From Chloroflexota bacterium (GTDB lineage Bacteria; Chloroflexota; Anaerolineae; B4-G1): a stretch of 18,213 nt of DNA. Each line of letters starts with the position of its first letter. The stretch's first letter is position 1. The stretch covers positions 1 to 18,213 of the forward strand of contig DSAR01000019.1 of assembly GCA_011046405.1 (NCBI GenBank), given 5' to 3'. The notes beneath the pieces were generated by a model. It was not told where the DNA came from, searched no databases, and saw only the letters and a list, made by a program, of their open reading frames with translations. Positions 13,951-18,213 of the stretch are shown piece by piece. The position numbers and the translations under genes are program-made.

Positions 13951-14459
13951 ACGTTTTCCTCCTCTCTCTTGAAAATCCGGCATACCGCTTCGAAAAATCG
14001 TTCGGGCCTGGGTTCTGGCCCAGTACCCAGATTGCGATGGACGCCGTTGGCTGTCCATTCACCCAGCACCGTCCGGGTCACGTTTTCTTTCAAATCCCAG
14101 CTATATTCCAGGGTGAGGTAGCGGGTGGCCGTTTTGTGACGCCCGTTCCCCTCCCCGCCGGATGGATAGTAGACCAGGGCGCTAAAGTAGGCCTCGGGCA
14201 TGCCTTCAGGTGGAGGAAATGTGATGAGATGAACGGGTGTTCCGTCACCCAATTCTTCCACGTGGTATGCCAGTCCGACACTGAACATGCGCTCTGCACG
14301 CTCCTCGATCTCGTGTTCGCCGAGGCGTTTCCACAGAAAGTGCAAGAATTGGACGCCATCCTGGCCGAGGTTATGGAGGAAGCGCTCTGGATCGTTGTGG
14401 AAGATGGCCGGTAGCAGTTTATGGGCGAACAGGTAGTGATGCTGTCTAGCTCTTTTCAT
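13947..14459 (-). CDS. Conserved-looking protein of unknown function, 170 aa
   Basis: A soluble 170-aa protein without signal peptide or membrane helix, which I do not recognise. It begins MKRARQHHYLFAHKLLPAIF, has an acidic helix-like stretch GEHEIEERAER (47-57), then beta-rich segments such as PVHLITFPPPEGMPEAYFSALVYYP (75-99) and TRYLTLEYSWDL (112-123), and ends in a charged helix RPERFFEAVCRIFKREEE. The start ATG 14459 is well supported by AGGAGA 6-7 nt upstream. It lies 28 nt after uppP and its stop codon overlaps the start of the racemase remnant (ATGA), so it is an operon gene. The real ribosome binding site, normal codon use and lack of a better frame argue that it is translated. Function is open; a family search is the only way to name it. 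Confidence 0.8.
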   Translation of the reverse strand: MKRARQHHYLFAHKLLPAIFHNDPERFLHNLGQDGVQFLHFLWKRLGEHEIEERAERMFSVGLAYHVEELGDGTPVHLITFPPPEGMPEAYFSALVYYPSGGEGNGRHKTATRYLTLEYSWDLKENVTRTVLGEWTANGVHRNLGTGPEPRPERFFEAVCRIFKREEENV

Positions 14460-14487
14460 TGATCTTCTCCTGAACCTGGGCGCCAGC

Positions 14488-15330
14488 CTACGCGCCTCGA
14501 GCTAGCGCCACGAGCAGGCACGCCAAGCCAACGGCTGTACAGTAAATGGCAAAGGGATAGAGTCGGTGTTGTTGCAGGTAACGCAGCAAGAAATGGATAC
14601 AGCCAAGGCCGACGAGGGCGGCCGCTACGAATCCGACGAGCAGTGCGGGGGCTTGGGCAGCCAATCCTCCCATCTGGATGAGATCGACGACCTTGAGCAA
14701 TCCAGCGCCGAGGATGATGGGGGTCGCCAGGAGGAAACTGAAGCGGGCGGCCGTCTCCCGTTTTAACTGTCGCCCCAGCCCGGCGGCGATGGTGGCGCCA
14801 GAGCGGGATATGCCGGGGAAGATCGCCAGAGTCTGGGCGCACCCTATCAACAGGGCGTCGATCCCATTCAATAGCTCGAGTTCCCGTTCTCTTCGCCCCA
14901 GGCGCTCGCTGATCGTGAGCAGCGCGGCCGTCCCCAGGAGAAAGATAGCTGCCGCAACAGGACGGGCAAACATGGCCTCGAAAAAATCGTCCAGCGCGTA
15001 ACCGATCACCGCCGCTGGGATAGTGCCCAGGATAATAAACAAGAGCAAACGCACATTGAGCGGCAGCCTGTCCCATTCGCCAGGCTTAAAAACGTCCTTT
15101 ATCCGCCTCAACATCTGGGGAACGGCCAATACAAGATCGACCCAATCGCGCCAAAAGTACGCGATGACGGCCACAGCCGTGCCCCAGTGAACGACCGCGT
15201 TGAAGGCCAGGCCTGGATCCGGCCAATTCAGGAGCCAGGGGACGAGCACCAGATGGCCTGAACTGCTGACCGGTAAGAACTCAGTCGCGCCTTGAATAAT
15301 GCCGAGCAAGAGAGCTTGTATCACGTTCAT
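14488..15330 (-). CDS. uppP: Undecaprenyl-diphosphatase (UppP/BacA)
   Basis: A 280-aa integral membrane phosphatase that converts undecaprenyl diphosphate to undecaprenyl phosphate, recycling the lipid carrier for peptidoglycan and other envelope glycans; extra copies give bacitracin resistance. Both family signatures are complete: GATEFLPVSSSGHL (14-27, with Glu17, the serine run and His26) and FPGISRSGATIAAGL (171-185, with Arg176), plus VHWGT (47-51). Hydrophobic helices and total length are typical. The start is ATG 15330 with GAGGTG as ribosome binding site. The leader just upstream contains a short relative of the octamer repeat found before the mutase. Placed directly behind a GT39-family gene, it fits a role in lipid-linked sugar metabolism. 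Confidence 0.97.
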   Translation of the reverse strand: MNVIQALLLGIIQGATEFLPVSSSGHLVLVPWLLNWPDPGLAFNAVVHWGTAVAVIAYFWRDWVDLVLAVPQMLRRIKDVFKPGEWDRLPLNVRLLLFIILGTIPAAVIGYALDDFFEAMFARPVAAAIFLLGTAALLTISERLGRRERELELLNGIDALLIGCAQTLAIFPGISRSGATIAAGLGRQLKRETAARFSFLLATPIILGAGLLKVVDLIQMGGLAAQAPALLVGFVAAALVGLGCIHFLLRYLQQHRLYPFAIYCTAVGLACLLVALARGA

Positions 15331-15336
15331 TGTACA

Positions 15337-15358
15337 CCTCGTAGATTGCTAGATTGGC
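15337..15358 (-). other. Short relative of the octamer repeat in the uppP leader
   Basis: The minus-strand stretch GCCAATCTAGCAATCTACGAGG ends at the uppP ribosome binding site. It matches the corresponding stretch in front of the mutase (12759-12780) at 17 of 22 positions and looks like two units of the same repeat family. The rest of the 56-nt gap between the GT39 gene and uppP shows nothing else. Confidence 0.55.
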
Positions 15359-15386
15359 GAGCTTTCCAGAAACCATCAACAAAACA

Positions 15387-17444
15387 TCAGGGAGACCCCA
15401 GCGGCTCTCTCTCATATACGACGTACAATAGCTGATCGCCGGCCGTGGCATACACGCGCCTCACACGGCCTCCAGCATACTGGGTCTGAACATCTTCCAA
15501 CTCCCCCATCCGTTGTGGGTGGAAGACGAAAATCGCCCCACGGGTGAGGTTCGGCGTGGGAACCTCGCCATCATGGAGAGGGGGAACGTTGACGCCCTCA
15601 ACGCCTCGGGCCATGAAACGCAGCGTCCCAAAATCCCAATGGATAAAAGGAGGCCCGTGAAAATAGACCACGCCTGGGTAGGGGCCCGGGTAGGGGCCCG
15701 GGTAGGGGCCTGCGTCCCAACGCATCAGGTCGCGTGCCAACTCGGTCGCCATCTCGGCTGTCGGGTTACCATAGACTCGCGTGGGAGTGTAGACGAAGAA
15801 ATAATAGCATAGATTGATCCCGGCGACAAGCAACAGCAATAGCATCGCCACACGTTGCCATAAGACAGCGCTGCTGTGGATAAAACGCTTGCCCAGATCC
15901 ATCAAGCCGCTCAATCCCAAACCAACAAAAAGAGCCACTGCGGGTGCAGCGATGACCATCCGTTGGCTGCTGGGAGGATTCTCCGTCATCACCCACCCCA
16001 ATATCAGCGCCAGCCCAAACCACCACAACAACAGGCCATTGGACGGCCAATGATGATGTCCCACCACCCACACCAATCCAAAGACGAACAGGATAGCGCT
16101 GACAAAGTCGAGCAGAGGAATGCCGGGCCTATACCAGAACGTGGGGTCCGGGGTATAGTTGAAGGCGGAGATGGATTTCCAGAACTGCTGCCAGAGCAAT
16201 CGAACGGCGCTGTGACCGGTGATCTCCTGCGTCCGCGCCAGCCAACCTGAGGCGAAGATGCTGACCCGGTTGAATCCCTCGGAAAACGTACTGGGATGAT
16301 CGACGTAATAGAGCAACAGCGGCGCGGCGACCACCAACGCCACGCCCGCCCAGATCAACAGGAAGTGCTTGTGTCGCGCCAAGAAACGGAAGTCGAGCAC
16401 GGAGCGCCAGGCTACGTAACCGGCGATAATCACACCGAGCAAACGGGCGCCGAAATAGCCATACCATCCCAATCCCGTGACCGCCCCCGCCAGCGCGAAA
16501 TAGATCGTCTGCCGCGCCCGCAACCCCCTCACCAGCAGGTACAGGGCCAGCGTGACAAACAGGCTATCGGCGATGTTGTTGACCGCCAACCGGCTGAAGT
16601 GGATATGGTAATGTCCCAGGGCCAGGGCTATCGCCGAAAACCAGGCGACCCGCGATCCCCACAGTTCCCGGGCCAGCATAAAAGTGGTCAACACCGCCGC
16701 CGTGCCCAACAAGGCCGAAAGGGTGCGTAAACCAGCTACGGTCTCTCCAAATATACGCATGCTCACGCCCCACGCCAGAAAAGACATGCTCGGAAAAGCA
16801 AACCAGCGGCTGGCGAACGGATTGGCGATCCGTCCATCCAACATCGCCAGGGCCTCCATACCCCACGTGCCTTCGTCGCCTCCTAGGTTGGCCGGGATAT
16901 GCTCCAAGTCGCCAACCCGGACCAACAACGCCAACAATAACAACGCCGTCAATCCGACAAGTTCTCGCCGGTGGGTGCGGAAGAAGTTCGAGCAACGCGC
17001 TCTGATTTCCTCAGACGATGGGAACGAGGAGACGAAAGCGAGTAAAAGCCAAGCAACGCCGAAGAGCCACATCCACAACAGCCCGCCAAAATCGGCCGAG
17101 GGATTGCGCTGCCTGGCCCCCCAACCGGCCATCAACGAGAAAGTAATCCCGCCGATCAAGGCCAACAGTTGAGCCGGCCGCTCATAGGCCCAGGTGCGCA
17201 CCCAAGAGACCCACCACCAATCGCGACGTGCGCCCCGCCCCAGCGATACCTGACGCAAGAGCAGTCCAAACGCAACGATAGCCAAACACCAGAGAAACAG
17301 GCCATCACGCCAAAAAGTGGGCCGGTAGGAAAAAAAGAACTGCCCCAACAATGCCAACAATATCCCCAAGACCAAAAGGGCGGCTGACGTCAATCCAGCG
17401 GGAGCGCGCTTTTCAGATGAAGGGCGATCTCTTTTAGTCTCCAT
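15387..17444 (-). CDS. GT39/PMT_2-family (ArnT-like) membrane glycosyltransferase
   Basis: A 685-aa polytopic protein of the GT-C fold, expected to move a sugar from a polyprenyl-phosphate donor to an acceptor on the outer membrane face. Three or four N-terminal hydrophobic segments (to about residue 145) are an addition before the standard core. The core starts with LLLLALLVRVGDLEHIPANLGGDEGTWG, with Asp190-Glu191 at the catalytic position; next come RTLSALLGTAAVLTTFMLARELWGSRVAW and HFSRLAVNNIADSLF. The soluble C-terminal domain (about 560-685) includes a GPYP repeat near 577-590. ATG 17444 is used because GAGGGA precedes it; it overlaps nothing and starts 7 nt after the methyltransferase stop, so the two are co-transcribed. 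The acceptor is unknown. Confidence 0.9.
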   Translation of the reverse strand: METKRDRPSSEKRAPAGLTSAALLVLGILLALLGQFFFSYRPTFWRDGLFLWCLAIVAFGLLLRQVSLGRGARRDWWWVSWVRTWAYERPAQLLALIGGITFSLMAGWGARQRNPSADFGGLLWMWLFGVAWLLLAFVSSFPSSEEIRARCSNFFRTHRRELVGLTALLLLALLVRVGDLEHIPANLGGDEGTWGMEALAMLDGRIANPFASRWFAFPSMSFLAWGVSMRIFGETVAGLRTLSALLGTAAVLTTFMLARELWGSRVAWFSAIALALGHYHIHFSRLAVNNIADSLFVTLALYLLVRGLRARQTIYFALAGAVTGLGWYGYFGARLLGVIIAGYVAWRSVLDFRFLARHKHFLLIWAGVALVVAAPLLLYYVDHPSTFSEGFNRVSIFASGWLARTQEITGHSAVRLLWQQFWKSISAFNYTPDPTFWYRPGIPLLDFVSAILFVFGLVWVVGHHHWPSNGLLLWWFGLALILGWVMTENPPSSQRMVIAAPAVALFVGLGLSGLMDLGKRFIHSSAVLWQRVAMLLLLLVAGINLCYYFFVYTPTRVYGNPTAEMATELARDLMRWDAGPYPGPYPGPYPGVVYFHGPPFIHWDFGTLRFMARGVEGVNVPPLHDGEVPTPNLTRGAIFVFHPQRMGELEDVQTQYAGGRVRRVYATAGDQLLYVVYEREPLGSP
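15676..15711. repeat. 12-bp in-frame repeat (GPYP x3) in the GT39 gene
   Basis: Three direct copies of GGGTAGGGGCCC (the third ends in T). On the minus strand each encodes Gly-Pro-Tyr-Pro in the C-terminal soluble domain, just before VVYFHG. Twelve bases keep the frame, so copy number may vary freely. Confidence 0.93.
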
Positions 17445-17451
17445 GATTCCC

Positions 17452-18213
17452 TCACGATCCGAGTTTTCGGGCGACAAAGAACAGGCAAGCCCCGGCGGAT
17501 ACACTACATCCGGCGGATACACTACATCCGACGGACACCGATATCTTCTCTACCTCCGTCTCGTAGAGCGGACGCATCAAGCGTTCGGTCAAGCAAAGAT
17601 TGGCCCGCGAGGGCCAGAGAATCCATCGCCCGGTCAACTTTTTGCTGACCAGGGCGGGCAATCCAAGGTAATGGCCCCACTCCAGGGCGATCATCGCTCG
17701 TTGGCCAAAATAGGGCCACCAGCGCTCCAGAGCCAGGCCCACGTCGGTCAAGCGTCGTTCCCAGACCTGGACGCCGTCACAATGATAATGCCGCGCGATG
17801 CGGTTGAAAAAACGACGATACGCCGCAGCTATAGAGACCAACCCAACCCGGTCAAGCGCCTGCCCGATGGACAGCATCGACAGAAAATCGGGGCCAGGGA
17901 CGCAGAAATAGAAGACCCCACCCGGCTTCAACACACGGGCTGTCTCAGCCAAGACCGGCGATAATCGGGGGATGTGTTCCAACACCGAATTGCTGATGAC
18001 GGTCGCGAAATAATGGTCAGGATAGGGCATGCGCGCCCCCTCGGCCTGGGCCAATGTATGGTAGGCGTCCCGCCCACGGGCCTCGGTCAGCGGCGCCCAC
18101 CAGGGATCGAAACCAGCATCCAACGGCTCATCAAAGGTGACCGAAGCGAAATGACCGTCCCCGCAGCCCAGGTCGAGCGCCGGGCGGTCCAAGGGCAATG
18201 CAGGGGCAACAGA
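17452..18213 (-). CDS. Class I SAM-dependent methyltransferase (Methyltransf_11-like), 5' end beyond the window
   Basis: At least 248 residues of a Rossmann-fold methyltransferase. SAM-binding motif I is ALDLGCGDGHFAS, close to the window edge. Later come ARMPYPDHYFATVISNSVLEHIPRLSPVLAETARVLKPGG (motifs II-III, with the usual LEHI and LKPGG), typical of small-molecule or lipid/sugar methyltransferases. A TTG at 18198 could serve as start, but the frame stays open to the window end, and family members usually have more residues before motif I, so the gene is treated as partial. The C-terminus carries a duplicated six-residue unit (SAGCSV type). It lies 7 nt upstream of the GT39 gene, so it probably modifies a sugar or lipid intermediate handled by that enzyme; that role is inference. 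Confidence 0.85.
   Translation of the reverse strand, partial: SVAPALPLDRPALDLGCGDGHFASVTFDEPLDAGFDPWWAPLTEARGRDAYHTLAQAEGARMPYPDHYFATVISNSVLEHIPRLSPVLAETARVLKPGGVFYFCVPGPDFLSMLSIGQALDRVGLVSIAAAYRRFFNRIARHYHCDGVQVWERRLTDVGLALERWWPYFGQRAMIALEWGHYLGLPALVSKKLTGRWILWPSRANLCLTERLMRPLYETEVEKISVSVGCSVSAGCSVSAGACLFFVARKLGS
17493..17528. repeat. 18-bp in-frame duplication in the methyltransferase 3' end
   Basis: Two exact copies of CGGCGGATACACTACATC with a third, decayed copy starting at 17529 (CGACGGACAC). On the minus strand the unit encodes six residues (a GCSVSA-type unit), so the frame is preserved. Confidence 0.93.

Noticed and set aside
13815..14414. Plus-strand open frame of 199 codons
   Set aside because: Antisense to the 170-aa gene and the racemase remnant, both of which have AGGAGG-type ribosome binding sites on the minus strand; this frame has none.

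Overview
This 18.2 kb window looks like a chromosomal segment of a Chloroflexota bacterium, probably Anaerolineae or a relative. The assignment rests on a DUF2298/'YYY' membrane protein next to an Agl23-type membrane protein (families I know mainly from Chloroflexota and Archaea), high GC, strong AGGAGG ribosome binding sites, and intergenic arrays of 7-bp and 8-bp tandem repeats. It is inferred from content, not from a marker gene. I see no rRNA, tRNA, CRISPR, insertion sequence, phage or plasmid gene.

Layout. (1) 8-8193, plus strand: three large membrane proteins of GT-C glycosyltransferase type: a DUF2298/YYY protein, a GT39-like protein with a degenerate acidic motif, and an Agl23-family protein fused to a C-terminal six-repeat NHL propeller. 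The first two overlap by 11 nt. (2) 8212-8407: a 28-unit heptamer array with a 21-bp higher-order period. The following MFS transporter appears to start inside it. (3) 9606-9673: junction between convergent genes, with a hairpin. (4) 18213-9674, minus strand: methyltransferase (cut by the window end), GT39-family membrane protein, UppP, a 170-aa protein of unknown function, a 16-codon remnant of an aspartate racemase gene, a PstS-like lipoprotein, a B12-dependent acyl-CoA mutase large subunit, PyrK, and 5-formyl-THF cyclo-ligase. The lipoprotein and the mutase each have a good sigma-70-type promoter, so this run is probably at least three transcription units.

How the genes may work together. 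The GT-C proteins, UppP (which recycles the undecaprenyl carrier) and the methyltransferase suggest lipid-linked sugar transfer at the outer face of the membrane. Mutase, PyrK and folate ligase are closely spaced (9 and 20 nt) and probably co-transcribed, although they serve acyl-CoA, pyrimidine and one-carbon metabolism.

Main points for a second look: the mutase carries the Phe/Gln pair of isobutyryl-CoA mutase instead of the Tyr/Arg pair of methylmalonyl-CoA mutase; a racemase gene is cut off after MKTIGLLGGMSWES with an intact ribosome binding site; tandem repeats recur between genes and in-frame inside genes, and the two intergenic arrays are free of stop codons on one strand only; and the YYY/GT39-like/Agl23-NHL gene set may be an uncharacterised surface glycosylation system.
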